Notes: generated by a model not told the origin, from the letters alone. A DNA stretch of 64,000 bases from an uncultured Dehalococcoidia bacterium (GCA_951812625.1 CATOSP010000003.1:557335-621334); one strand, 5' to 3'; positions 25,321 through 34,265 are shown, counted from the stretch's first letter. Numbers and translations are program-made.

Positions 25321-27816
25321 TTAGGCCCGCTGCCCAAAGAGGAACCCTCTTATTGCCTGGCTGTATCTCTGGTAAATGAGGCCTGTCCCAAGCAGCAGTG
25401 CGCCCAGGGTCACGAAGGCGGCGACGCGGTAGCCGCGCTCCAATAGGAAGACATCGAACACGAACAGCTTGACCACCGGAACTGCCAAGAGGGCCATACC
25501 AGCCAGCCTGATCCTGCTGGAGCGTTGCGCGATTCCAACGCCAATCACCCCGATGGCGTACACAGCCCAGAGGACGGTCAGCGATAGGTGCTTCGCGCTG
25601 AAGTAGTCTGCTGCCATCCGCACCTCACGGCTGTCGAAGTAATGGATGCTCTCCTGGCTCAAGGCCCATACGCCGATCACGTTGGCGGCGATGATCAGGC
25701 CCCGGAAAGTGTGTTCCTCCCACCCTGGCAGCCATGCACGGGCGCGCCACGTCCACCAAGCCAACCCCAACAACACGACAACCATTAATAGGAAGGTCAG
25801 GAAGTGTAAGTTGAGGAAGGCGATGAAGGTCAACGGATCCAACCTGACGAGCAGGGTATCTATGGCAAGCAGCTTGAGCGCGGCTATGCCAATCAGCCCA
25901 AGTCCTGCCCATCTTGCCAGTGTCAGGTTTCGGGCCAGTCCCACGGCCGTCAGGATGGATGCGTACACTGCGAGCAGGGCCGTGATTGACAAGTGCTTGG
26001 TGTTCTCCATGAATTGCCACGATTCTTGGGCCAGCCTGTCCCCGAACATCTGGCGGCTTTGGAAGTAACCGTCTATCTCCATGCTGAACAGCGTCAGCGT
26101 GAGCAGGTTGGCTATCCCGAATAGCGACGGCGTGGCGATGTGCCGCTCCCGGTCATAGGCCAGGTCCCTGTTGCGCCAATAGAGAATGCCGGCGGCGTAG
26201 AAGGCGGCTATCACCATCACGAACACCGGGAACCGGTCGTTGAGGACTGGTTGGAAATCTCCCAAGTCTACCCAGGCATCAAACAGGAAGAGGTGCGCCA
26301 CGGCGAGGGCGATCACCCCCAGACCGAAGACCCGCATCTGCCACCGGCCCAGTAGGAAGCCAACCCATACCAGGACTGTGCCCTGGGCAGCCCAGGCCAT
26401 GGCAACCCACAAGCCGCTGAGTTGCAGGGGCACAGCAACGGTCAGAAACACCAGTGCCACTGGCAGGGCGATCAGGGTTAGCTGAGGGGGCGCGTTGCTG
26501 CGCTTGAGAGAGGCGAAGGCTATCAGACCATAGAATAGGGCCAGCCCGACAGTTATCAGCCCGAACCAGATTTCGTAGTCTTCCCACAGTACGGCCACCG
26601 TCAGTCCGAAGAACGCGGTGGCGTTGAGGACGACCAGGGTCATGTCGAAGGGGTTGGGAACGCGCCTCCAGATGAGATGGAACAGGGTAGTCGCGCCGGT
26701 GAAGACCAGGAACACTGCCGTGAGCGCAAGCTGGACCAGGACAGGGCCATAGTCGGGGTATTGCTCCAGCCAGTAGGCGAAGAGACCGTAGGTGCCGACC
26801 CAACCCAACAGTGTGAACCAGCGCCAGTTTCGGAAGGTGGAAACACCGAGGATGCCAAGATCCACCACCAGAATATATAGCAGTACAAATCGGACGTCGG
26901 GCAGGCTCGGACCTAACAGCACAGGGGCCAGGAACGCACCGATGATTCCCAGGATGGCGATGACGATTGACCCGTAGCGGAGGGCCAGCACCCCGGCCAG
27001 CGCGATTACCAGGGCCAGGAACAGGAAGGCCACTTCGGGCGGGACCAGTTGGTAGAGCCCGAATGCGGCATATATGGACAGGTACAGGATGGCCGCACCA
27101 CCAGCGGTAACGGGCTGGGACCAGATGGGAACGCGGCGGGACGCATACTCGCCCGCGCCCAGCAAGACCAACCCTGCAACGATGCCCAGGGCGACCCGCC
27201 CGGTGTCTCCGATCCAGTTGTTGTCGAAGGCGAGTTTGAGGAAGAAGCCGATCCCCAGCACCAAAGCCACCGCCCCGATTATGGCAAACCAGTTCCGGCC
27301 CAGCACCTGTTCCCAGTCGATGGAGAAGCCCAAGGGCGGCAAGCCACTGGTTATCGAGTCTCCTCCACCTCGCGGATGCACCACGCCCTCGCCGGATGCT
27401 CCGGCGCCCGTTGCATCCGGCGAGCGGTCGGACAACGTGGCATCGGGCCCGGGAGTGGACGCCTGCACAGGTTCGGGTCGTGGCTCTTGGTCTGATGCGT
27501 GAGCCGTCGGAGCGGCCAGAGATGGAGCGGAAGGGCTGGGTTGTTGGGGTTGAGTGGTTGCGGGTTGACTGCCTTCCAGCCGGGAGATGCGGTCCTGAAG
27601 TTGCTCGATGAGCAGTGCGGTGTCCTGAAGCTGGGTCCGCACCGAGGCCAGTTCGTGTCGGAACGCCTGTTGCGCCTCGCCATCGGCGGGAGTTTGCGCT
27701 GCGGGAACCTCATCTTCCGGAGTAGGTCCAGCAGACAACCGTGTACCGCATCCAGTGCAGAAAGTGTGGTCAGGCGGACTTACCCTCTGGCAATTGGGGC
27801 AAGTGATTTCGAGCAA
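25321..27816 (-). CDS. DUF2339 polytopic membrane protein with N-terminal zinc ribbon
   Basis: 831 residues. Cys6, Cys9, Cys20 and Cys23 (CPNC, CTGC) form a zinc ribbon. Then comes a coiled coil (about 50-88), a Pro/Ser/Thr/Gln-rich linker to about 165, and some twenty hydrophobic helices, as in DUF2339. The zinc ribbon and coil would be cytoplasmic. Translationally coupled to the DUF3999 gene downstream. Function unknown; the domain mix suggests a large envelope complex. Confidence 0.87.
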   Translation of the reverse strand: MLEITCPNCQRVSPPDHTFCTGCGTRLSAGPTPEDEVPAAQTPADGEAQQAFRHELASVRTQLQDTALLIEQLQDRISRLEGSQPATTQPQQPSPSAPSLAAPTAHASDQEPRPEPVQASTPGPDATLSDRSPDATGAGASGEGVVHPRGGGDSITSGLPPLGFSIDWEQVLGRNWFAIIGAVALVLGIGFFLKLAFDNNWIGDTGRVALGIVAGLVLLGAGEYASRRVPIWSQPVTAGGAAILYLSIYAAFGLYQLVPPEVAFLFLALVIALAGVLALRYGSIVIAILGIIGAFLAPVLLGPSLPDVRFVLLYILVVDLGILGVSTFRNWRWFTLLGWVGTYGLFAYWLEQYPDYGPVLVQLALTAVFLVFTGATTLFHLIWRRVPNPFDMTLVVLNATAFFGLTVAVLWEDYEIWFGLITVGLALFYGLIAFASLKRSNAPPQLTLIALPVALVFLTVAVPLQLSGLWVAMAWAAQGTVLVWVGFLLGRWQMRVFGLGVIALAVAHLFLFDAWVDLGDFQPVLNDRFPVFVMVIAAFYAAGILYWRNRDLAYDRERHIATPSLFGIANLLTLTLFSMEIDGYFQSRQMFGDRLAQESWQFMENTKHLSITALLAVYASILTAVGLARNLTLARWAGLGLIGIAALKLLAIDTLLVRLDPLTFIAFLNLHFLTFLLMVVVLLGLAWWTWRARAWLPGWEEHTFRGLIIAANVIGVWALSQESIHYFDSREVRMAADYFSAKHLSLTVLWAVYAIGVIGVGIAQRSSRIRLAGMALLAVPVVKLFVFDVFLLERGYRVAAFVTLGALLLGTGLIYQRYSQAIRGFLFGQRA

Positions 27817-27969
27817 TGCCCACCCCTCCCTAGCATCCGCACTTGCGTATTAAGCGGCACTATATCACCCCGACCGTCCGCCTTCCCGGATTGGGATGGG
27901 TGGATTCACGGGGATTATGCCCGGACGACTGGGACAGTCCCGGCTAACCAAGTAAGACAGGCGGATGGA

Positions 27970-28350
27970 CTAGCTCCGTTCCAGAAGCTCGATGCGGACG
28001 TCTCCAGGGGCGCGGACGAACGCGATCTTCACGCCGGGGCGCAGGTCCCTGGGTTCGGTGGAGAACTCGGCACCCTTAGACTTGAGGTCGGCGGCAGCCT
28101 CGGCCAGGTTGTCCACCCGCAATCCGAAGTGGTCCAGGCCCAGATGGGGGTCCACGGGACCGGCTGGTGTATCCCCGTCGGCTTTGGCGATGAAGATGGT
28201 CAGGCCGTTAAGGTCCAGGTCGATGCGGGGCTGGCCGTCGGACTGGATGGACTCGACGATCCGGGCGTCGAACATCTTGTTGAAGTACTGGGCCGTGGCT
28301 ATCGGGTCCATGCTGCGCAGGTGTATGTGGTCGTAGGAGTAGGTAGGCAT
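27970..28350 (-). CDS. VOC (glyoxalase/dioxygenase superfamily) protein
   Basis: 126 residues. One vicinal-oxygen-chelate domain of two beta-alpha-beta-beta-beta units: YSYDHIHLRSMDP at the start supplies a His ligand, HLGLDHFGLRVDNL a second, and RIELLERS the terminal Glu. Typical of glyoxalase I-like or fosfomycin-resistance-like proteins. The activity cannot be told. Confidence 0.87.
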   Translation of the reverse strand: MPTYSYDHIHLRSMDPIATAQYFNKMFDARIVESIQSDGQPRIDLDLNGLTIFIAKADGDTPAGPVDPHLGLDHFGLRVDNLAEAAADLKSKGAEFSTEPRDLRPGVKIAFVRAPGDVRIELLERS

Positions 28351-28422
28351 ATCTGACCCTCCTTATGTATTGCTATAGACGGTAGCAGCGTCGCATTACG
28401 TTATGCCCGCCGCTATTGCTTG

Positions 28423-29973
28423 TCAACCGGAGTTGGAGCGGCTCCTACCCGCCCAGAGGCCAAGGAGGAAGATACCTCCGCTGATACCCGTCAGCGCCGC
28501 GCCGAGCCAGAAAACGGCACGGAAAGCCAGCATGAATGCCCCCGTCTCCAACTCCAACCCGGACACTCCGGCTCCGGATAGAGTTGCCAGGAAGCGGTCC
28601 TGGAACAGGGCGAAGACTCCTCCGGTCACGGCGACCGATAGCACCGTTCCAGTAGCCTGGGATAGGGACAATGCTGCAGCGGCGGTACTGAGGCGCCCAG
28701 TCTCGACGCTGCTCATCATGTAGGTATATGCCGCCGCCTGGTAGAAGCCCAGACCAGCTCCGATGATCGCTATGCGCACTCCAACTTCTGAGAAGGCGGA
28801 GGCGCTAGTGAGAGTCCCCATCAGGAACATCCCGGCAGTCACCGCGGTCAACCCTACAGCGCCGACCCTCACCGCGCCGACACGGTCGCATAGCCAGCCT
28901 CCAGCGCTGGATGCACCCATGTTCAGGATGGACATCAAGGCGAACAGGGTGCCCATAGCCACCGCGTCGCGCCCGATTACGTCTCCTACGTAGAATGGGA
29001 AGATGAACCAGACCACGAACACCCCTAATTGGCTTATGAACACTGATGTACTGGGAATGACAAAGCCGGGAACCCCGAGAAGTTCGCGCGGAAGGATGGG
29101 CCAAGGAGCGCGTCCCTCCCGCCACCAGAAAGCGACCAGCAGCACGGGCGCCAAAGAGAGGAGTGCCAGCACTATGGGAGCCGCCCAGCCCACGGCGCGA
29201 CCAAGCCTCAGCCCGATTACCAGGCACAGAAGCGCTGCTCCCAGGGTTACCGCTCCCACCACGTCGAAGGAACCTCGGGAAGTACCGCTGGCACGAGAGG
29301 GCGCGCTTCCGGACATCCACCAGATGCCCAGAACGAGGGCCAGTAGAATGAAGGGTACACGCCCCAAGAAGATAGTCTCCCAACCGCCCCACTGGACCAA
29401 CATCCCTGCCCCAACGGTCCCAGCCACCGCGCCCAGCGCCTGGCTGCCCGTCGTGAACCCCATCGCCAGACCGCGGCGGTTCTCGGGGAACAGCCGGGCG
29501 GCTATGGCCGGAGAGACGGCGAAGAGGCAGCCGCTGCCCAGGGCCTGCAACGCCCGAAAGGCAACGACGGACCACAGGTTGGAAGACAGACCGATGCATA
29601 CCATTGCCGCCAGATAGGTCACCGCTCCGAAGATGTACACCCGGCGCAGTCCGAAACGGTCGGCGAAGCTGCCCGCGCTCAGCACCAGGGCGGCGCGGCT
29701 GGCCACGTAGACCACGATGACCCACTGGATGGTCTGGAGGGTAGCGTCGAGATCGCGGGCCATGTAGGGGAGGGCGACGTTCAAGGAGATGTCCAGTGCC
29801 GAGAGGAACATGCCCAGGCCCGCCGCGATGGCGACCATCTGGCGTGCCCAAGCCCTTCCGGTGATGGGCAGAGGCAGAGGAGCAGGGGTGTCGGTTGAGG
29901 TAGCCACGGCTAATGATTGTACGCTATTGGCCGTGGGCCGGGGATTCAGAGGTGACTGGACTGGATCCGGCAT
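28423..29973 (-). CDS. MFS transporter, DHA2/EmrB-QacA type
   Basis: 516 residues with about 14 transmembrane segments. SALDISLNVALPYMARDL, VIVVYVASRAALVLSAGSFADRFGLRRVYIFG (motif A) and ATVGAGML-like motif C place it with drug/proton antiporters. The N-terminus before the first helix (about residue 35) is Pro-rich; a GTG near 29907 is an alternative start. The substrate is unknown. Monocistronic on the minus strand. Confidence 0.88.
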   Translation of the reverse strand: MPDPVQSPLNPRPTANSVQSLAVATSTDTPAPLPLPITGRAWARQMVAIAAGLGMFLSALDISLNVALPYMARDLDATLQTIQWVIVVYVASRAALVLSAGSFADRFGLRRVYIFGAVTYLAAMVCIGLSSNLWSVVAFRALQALGSGCLFAVSPAIAARLFPENRRGLAMGFTTGSQALGAVAGTVGAGMLVQWGGWETIFLGRVPFILLALVLGIWWMSGSAPSRASGTSRGSFDVVGAVTLGAALLCLVIGLRLGRAVGWAAPIVLALLSLAPVLLVAFWWREGRAPWPILPRELLGVPGFVIPSTSVFISQLGVFVVWFIFPFYVGDVIGRDAVAMGTLFALMSILNMGASSAGGWLCDRVGAVRVGAVGLTAVTAGMFLMGTLTSASAFSEVGVRIAIIGAGLGFYQAAAYTYMMSSVETGRLSTAAAALSLSQATGTVLSVAVTGGVFALFQDRFLATLSGAGVSGLELETGAFMLAFRAVFWLGAALTGISGGIFLLGLWAGRSRSNSG

Positions 29974-30010
29974 GGCTGGGGGACGGGCTAAGCTGTGAAA
30001 CGTGGTTGGC

Positions 30011-30394
30011 TCAGGGAGCTGGCGCCTCCATCATGCTCAATATCCGGTGGACGAAGGAATGGATTATCGAGCCTTCCTCTTCAATCATGGCGTCTTCAAT
30101 GAAATCGTAGTAGAAATTGGCATGGAACTTGTGGGCCAGCCCGAAAGCTGTGGTAAACCAAGGGTCATTGTATTCCTCGGCCAGCCTCTTCACCGCGGCC
30201 ACCCGGTGACTGTATTTGCCGTAGTCCCAACCATTCTGCTTGGCAATGGCCGTGACGGCGTGGGACGCTGCACCCCATAGCTTTTCTGAACCCTGCATGG
30301 TGTCCCCGGCCACGAACTCCCTGTCCGAATGTTCCAGGAACTCCAGGGCGGCGCGGGCGTGGTCCTGCGCCGTCATTTCCGGTCGCGTTGTCAT
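30011..30394 (-). CDS. HEPN/PaREP1-like helical protein downstream of speE
   Basis: 127 residues, all-helical. ALEFLEHSDREFVAGDTMQGSEKLWGAASHAVTAIA resembles the PaREP1/HEPN family helix pair, with a second half rich in Phe, Tyr and His (HKFHANFYYDF). HEPN proteins are RNases, nucleotidyltransferase partners or unknowns; the R-x4-6-H catalytic motif is not evident. It begins 22 bp after the speE stop and is probably co-transcribed with speDE. Confidence 0.6.
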   Translation of the reverse strand: MTTRPEMTAQDHARAALEFLEHSDREFVAGDTMQGSEKLWGAASHAVTAIAKQNGWDYGKYSHRVAAVKRLAEEYNDPWFTTAFGLAHKFHANFYYDFIEDAMIEEEGSIIHSFVHRILSMMEAPAP

Positions 30395-30416
30395 GGTCTA
30401 TCGATGATACCGGGCG

Positions 30417-31328
30417 TTAGACCATGAAGACGGGGTTGGCGTCGGTGTTAATGCGGGTCTCGTTTGAGATGCCCTCGCGGAGGAAGCGAGGGAGGTAGGT
30501 CATGCTGAGGTGGGTCTCGCCGTCGTAGAAGCGGAGGTGCTTGTTGATGCGCTGGGGGATGAGCTTGTCGACCTGCCCGGCGCCCAGGATGGGAAGGGCG
30601 GAGTCGGAAGCTATGTTGATTCCCCACAGGGTCTGGAAGGCGGGCACGTGGACCTGGGTGGGGACGACGTCACTGAAGACCCTGCCGAGGGTGTTGGCGA
30701 TGGTGGTGAAGCATTCCTGATGGCTGAGCAGTCCTGCCGGGCCGGACTGGGTGACCATGATCCCGCCGGGATTCAACCGGGCCTTGACGAGGTTGTAATA
30801 CTCCTCGGTGTAGAGGCTGTAGGCAGTACCCCCCTCGAGGGGGTCGACCAAGTCCATGATCATCACGTCGAACTGCTCGGACGTGTCGGACAGGTACTGT
30901 CGGGCGTCCTGGTGGAGCAGTTCCAGGCGTGGGTCGTCGAAGCTCCCGTTGTGGTGCCGTGGCAGGTATTGGCGGCAAATGTCCACGACGGTCCTATCCA
31001 GGTCGATCATCACCACGCGCTCCACGGAACGGTGGGCAAGGGCCTCCCGCAGCGTGCCGCCCTCGCCGCCGCCGCCGATGAAGACGCGGCGCGGGTTGGG
31101 GTGCATCAGCATGGCCGGGTGGACCAATGCCTCGTGGTAAATGTGCTCATCCCGCTCGGTGGACTGGGTCTTGCCGTCGAGCACGAGGCTGCGGCCGAAG
31201 ACATCCGAGTCCAGGACTTCAACCTTCTGGAAGCCCGTGTCACCGGAGTAGAGAACCTGCCGGACCTTGAGCATAACCGCCAAGTCCGGGAAGACTGTCT
31301 CCAGGAACCATTTACCGGATATGTCCAT
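30417..31328 (-). CDS. speE: Spermidine synthase (aminopropyltransferase)
   Basis: 303 residues. Transfers aminopropyl from decarboxylated AdoMet to putrescine. Seen: the cofactor-binding GGGEGGTLREAL and VVMIDLDRTVVDICR, the DxxDP region IMDLVDPLEGG, and TQSGPAG. Follows speD by 18 bp, so the two make the aminopropyl donor and use it. No ornithine or arginine decarboxylase is in the window. Confidence 0.94.
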   Translation of the reverse strand: MDISGKWFLETVFPDLAVMLKVRQVLYSGDTGFQKVEVLDSDVFGRSLVLDGKTQSTERDEHIYHEALVHPAMLMHPNPRRVFIGGGGEGGTLREALAHRSVERVVMIDLDRTVVDICRQYLPRHHNGSFDDPRLELLHQDARQYLSDTSEQFDVMIMDLVDPLEGGTAYSLYTEEYYNLVKARLNPGGIMVTQSGPAGLLSHQECFTTIANTLGRVFSDVVPTQVHVPAFQTLWGINIASDSALPILGAGQVDKLIPQRINKHLRFYDGETHLSMTYLPRFLREGISNETRINTDANPVFMV

Positions 31329-31346
31329 AAACCTCGCCAGCCCCGC

Positions 31347-31715
31347 TTATCTGGGGGTCACGGCTAACGGGATAACTCCCCTGGGAACCTCGATTATCTC
31401 TGGGTCCTTAGCTTCCAACCGCTCGACCAGAGATTCGGCAGCCGTCCGAGACTCGAAGGAGGAGCCGCAGGAGAAGATGTCGGCGGCGGCGTACCCGTAC
31501 TCGGGCCAGGTATGGATGGAGATGTGAGACTCGGCGATGGCCAGTATGCCGGTGACGCCCTGAGGGCTGAAGCGGTGGAAGGACTCGCCGACGATGGTAG
31601 CGCCTACCTGGCTTGCCGTCTGGAGCATTGCGCCGCGGATGAAATCGAGGTCGTTGAGAAGTTCGGGGTTACAGTCCTTGAGTTCCAGCAGGATGTGCAT
31701 ACCTAGTCCATTCAA
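31347..31715 (-). CDS. speD: S-adenosylmethionine decarboxylase proenzyme, prokaryotic type
   Basis: 122 residues. The self-processing motif AESHISIHTWPEYGYAAADIFSCG is clear; chain cleavage before the Ser of ESH makes the pyruvoyl group. Short single-domain class as in Thermotoga and Bacillus. The ATG at 31715 has AGGTG before it; an internal ATG at 31700 would trim five residues. A promoter is present at 31767-31794. Confidence 0.94.
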   Translation of the reverse strand: MNGLGMHILLELKDCNPELLNDLDFIRGAMLQTASQVGATIVGESFHRFSPQGVTGILAIAESHISIHTWPEYGYAAADIFSCGSSFESRTAAESLVERLEAKDPEIIEVPRGVIPLAVTPR

Positions 31716-31766
31716 TCACCTGCCCTCCCAAACACCAAATTAGCCGCCGCAGCGGCAGACCGCTAT

Positions 31767-31794
31767 TTTATATGTATTCAGGCGTGAAATTCAA
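31767..31794 (-). promoter_or_regulatory. Candidate promoter of speDE
   Basis: Minus strand: -35 TTGAAT (31794-31789), 16-nt spacer, -10 TATAAA (31772-31767). The leader to the speD ATG at 31715 is about 45 nt and contains a short GCCGC/GCGGC inverted repeat. Confidence 0.5.
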
Positions 31795-31864
31795 TACCCG
31801 CAGGCGTAATGACGCAGCGGGGAGGGCTGGGCAATGGAAGGGGTGAGCGAGGGGGGAAATTTGA

Positions 31865-31905
31865 ATTTTCCGGTCAGATCCGGACAAATCCGGACATTTG
31901 GGGTG
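31865..31905. repeat. 41-bp direct repeat, copy 1
   Basis: Shares 37 of 41 bases with 31972-32012. It contains repeated TCCGGACA elements, with TCCGGA itself palindromic. The mismatches are at positions 10, 25, 35 and 36. Confidence 0.7.
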
Positions 31906-31971
31906 GCCGGGTCGCTAGGAGGAGCAGGCGAGGGATAGGGCTGCCGGCAGGGAATGAGAGGAAAAATCTCG

Positions 31972-32012
31972 ATTTTCCGGACAGATCCGGACAAAACCGG
32001 ACATTCTGGGTG
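31972..32012. repeat. 41-bp direct repeat, copy 2
   Basis: Second copy, offset by 107 bp from the first. The intervening sequence is not repeated. The only further trace seen is a weak match near 32070. Confidence 0.7.
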
Positions 32013-32523
32013 ACCCAACCTGCTGAGGGAGAACTCAGGGGAGGGACGGGAGTGCTTTTTGCGGGCTGCCTCGTCAGCTTTTCTGGACATTACATCATCT
32101 GCCTCAGTGGCTGTACTGGACTGGTCCCGGCCCCATGTGGAGGTCCTACGGGACGGACGCACATCATGGTACAGGTGTTCTATGAGCTTGACAAGGGGCG
32201 GTTGTCAGTGATGTAGCGTTCCGTTTCAGACGTTGCGGTGGGTTCCCTGGCTCCGGTCAGGTCGATGGCAAGTGTTTCGCCGGGAATGACGACGGGACCG
32301 AAAATGACGGGGGCGTCTGTCGGAAGATTCCCGTACGCATTGGGGCAGGATGTATGGAAGATGGGTGGGACGGTTGGATACGGCTTCATATGCCTTGGTT
32401 TCCAATCGCCACGGACCAGAAACTGATTCTGGTGAAATCTTGAATGTGTGGGCTACTATCACCGAAAACTTCGGCTATAGCGATTCGAGTGTTTCGTCGC
32501 CAGATTATGGATCCCTGTGAGTC

Positions 32524-32539
32524 AAGATTCATGAATCTT
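32524..32539. repeat. 16-bp perfect palindrome
   Basis: AAGATTCATGAATCTT in the lower-GC part of the gene-poor region. Possible protein-binding site; no gene next to it explains it. Confidence 0.4.
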
Positions 32540-32747
32540 AACTCAGGAATCTGATCCAGTGATCTCTTGATGCGGTGTTTCTCTCGGGATTTAGAAGGCA
32601 TGTTGACTTGTTCCGATATCCGATAGGGATCAGGGCGGCTTGTTGGAATTATGTGCCCACTGGTAGGATCGGATACCAAATTCCCCGAATATTTTCCGGA
32701 TATGTTGTGGAGATAAAGTGGTTGCACCTGATGGGAAGGAATGGAGG

Positions 32748-32837
32748 ATGTCGGTGAAGGTCATTGTAGTGCTGGGGGTGATTGTTGGGGCGGCGGCGGT
32801 TGCAGTGCCGCTGGTCATCAGGCTGGCCGGGTTGTAG
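32748..32837 (+). CDS. Possible 29-residue single-helix membrane protein
   Basis: ATG at 32748 with AAGGA about 10 nt upstream (and GGAGG adjoining). The peptide starts MSVKVIVVLGVI and is one hydrophobic helix with a single Arg near the end. It is convergent with the sugar dehydrogenase gene, 30 bp away. Supported only by its composition and ribosome site, so it could be chance. Confidence 0.3.
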   Translation: MSVKVIVVLGVIVGAAAVAVPLVIRLAGL

Positions 32838-32867
32838 CGGGCCACTAACTGCTGCGCGACTTCCGGC

Positions 32868-34265
32868 CTAAGGGACGCCTATGAGGCGGAGGAGCTTGTC
32901 GTCTCTGGGGCGGGGGTTGCCGCGGCCGTCGCGGTTGCTGGTGGTGAAGTAAAGGTGGCCGTCGGGGGACATGGCGACGGCGCGCAGGCGGCCTAACTCA
33001 CCTTGGAACAGCCGCTCGTGCGATTCCACCTTCCGGTAGTCCGGGCCCCGCAGGACCACCCGGTGCAGGTGCTCTGCTCGCAGGGTGGCGAACACGAAGT
33101 TGCCCCGCCATTCTTCCGGCAGCGTGTCCCCATTGTAGAAGGCTGCTCCTGACAGTGCGATCGTAGGTGTGAAGGACAGGATGGGGTCGATGTACTCCGA
33201 ATATTCAACGGGGCCGAGGGCGTCGGGCCAGCCGTAGTTTCCCCCGGGTTGCAGGATGTTGACCTCGTCCTCCCGCCTGGGGCCATGGTCGGTGATGAAC
33301 AGGTCTCCGGTGTCCGGGTGCCAGGCGAGGCCCTGGGGGTTGCGGAGGCCGTAGGCGAATACCAGATTGGACAGGCCGGGTCCCTGGAAAGGGTTATCGT
33401 CGGGGGCACTGCCGTCGGGGTTTATGCGCAGCACCTTCCCGGATGGGGAGGTCAAGTCCTGCGCCTGGTCCGGTTCCTGGGCGTCGCCCATGGTGACGTA
33501 CAGCTTTCTGTCGGGGCCGAACCCGAGGCGGCAGCCGTCGTGGTTCCTGGCCCCGGGCATCCCGTCGAGGACCACCCGGTGGTCGACTCCCGTGCCGTCA
33601 ACATCGGTCAGCCTAGCCACCCGGTTGAACAGTTTGCCCCCGTTGTCTCGGTAGGTGTAGCACACGAACAGTTGGCCGTTCTCGGCAAACCGGGGGTGCA
33701 GGGCTATGCCCATGAGGCCCGCTTCGGAGACGTGGGCGACGTCCAAGGTGGCGAAGGGCGCATCCAGGAGTACGCCGTCCTTGACCACCCGAATCCGTCC
33801 GGGACGCTCGGTGACCAGGATACGGCCGTCCGGGGTGAAGGCCAGCGCCCAGGGCACCTGGAGACCCTCGGCCACCACCTCGACAGCGACAGTCCTGGGG
33901 CTGGATTCGGTGGAGTCCGGCTGTAGGGTCGGGGCCTGCGTGGCCTCGACCGCGAGACTCCGGGGTGTTACCAGTGCGCGCGGGGTGACAAGGCTGCGGG
34001 GTGTAGCCAGGCTGTCCGGCGTTGCCAGTTCGCGGGGCGCTCCCAAGCTTTGGGGGGTTGCAAGGCCGCGCGGGGTGGCCAGGGCTCGAGGCGTGGACAG
34101 GCTTTCAGGCGTTGCGAGGCTGCGCGGGGTGGCCAATGCCTCGATCACCTGGCCCAGCCCTTGGGCTGCATCTCCGGGGTCGTCGGAGATGCAGGAGACG
34201 ATGAGGAGGCACAGGCACAGGGCCAGTACGACGAGGACGGAGGCACGTCCGTTAGTGGTGTTCAC
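32868..34265 (-). CDS. PQQ-dependent sugar dehydrogenase-like lipoprotein
   Basis: 465 residues. N-terminal signal with lipobox LLIVSC (Cys25) predicts a lipoprotein facing outward. Residues 44-103 are ten hexapeptide repeats (see the repeat feature). From about 125 it is a soluble glucose/sorbosone dehydrogenase-type propeller: VPWALAFTPDGRILVTERPGRIRVV, GARNHDGCRLGFGPDRKLYVTMGD (His of NHDG at the catalytic position), GLRNPQGLAWHPDTGDLF, DHGPRREDEVN and GGNYGWPDA. PQQ synthesis genes are not in the window. The family also includes members with unknown cofactor use. Confidence 0.87.
   Translation of the reverse strand: MNTTNGRASVLVVLALCLCLLIVSCISDDPGDAAQGLGQVIEALATPRSLATPESLSTPRALATPRGLATPQSLGAPRELATPDSLATPRSLVTPRALVTPRSLAVEATQAPTLQPDSTESSPRTVAVEVVAEGLQVPWALAFTPDGRILVTERPGRIRVVKDGVLLDAPFATLDVAHVSEAGLMGIALHPRFAENGQLFVCYTYRDNGGKLFNRVARLTDVDGTGVDHRVVLDGMPGARNHDGCRLGFGPDRKLYVTMGDAQEPDQAQDLTSPSGKVLRINPDGSAPDDNPFQGPGLSNLVFAYGLRNPQGLAWHPDTGDLFITDHGPRREDEVNILQPGGNYGWPDALGPVEYSEYIDPILSFTPTIALSGAAFYNGDTLPEEWRGNFVFATLRAEHLHRVVLRGPDYRKVESHERLFQGELGRLRAVAMSPDGHLYFTTSNRDGRGNPRPRDDKLLRLIGVP
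33957..34136 (-). repeat. Ten coding hexapeptide repeats, consensus LATPRS
   Basis: Encodes residues 44-103 of the sugar dehydrogenase lipoprotein. Units read LATPRS, LATPES, LSTPRA, LATPRG, LATPQS, LGAPRE, LATPDS, LATPRS, LVTPRA, LVTPRS. At DNA level the 18-bp units have diverged, so this is an older expansion. It would form a stiff Pro-rich stalk between membrane and enzyme. Confidence 0.85.

Larger units (their letters stand above)
31716..32747. other. Gene-poor region of about 1 kb with direct repeats and palindromes
   Basis: No convincing gene lies here. Short open frames on both strands have no recognisable motif, and one plus-strand frame (31809-32216) mostly translates the repeats. 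The stretch holds the speD promoter, two copies of a 41-bp motif (31865 and 31972), a 16-bp palindrome (32524), and from about 32380 lower GC content than the surroundings. Confidence 0.55.

Noticed and set aside
31865..32012. Possible CRISPR array from the repeated 41-bp motif
   Set aside because: Only two copies, 107 bp apart, with internal mismatches and no cas gene nearby.
31809..32216. 135-residue ORF in the gene-poor region
   Set aside because: It translates the two direct repeats, giving repeated Phe/Pro/Gly/Arg-rich text, and has no ribosome site or homology cues.
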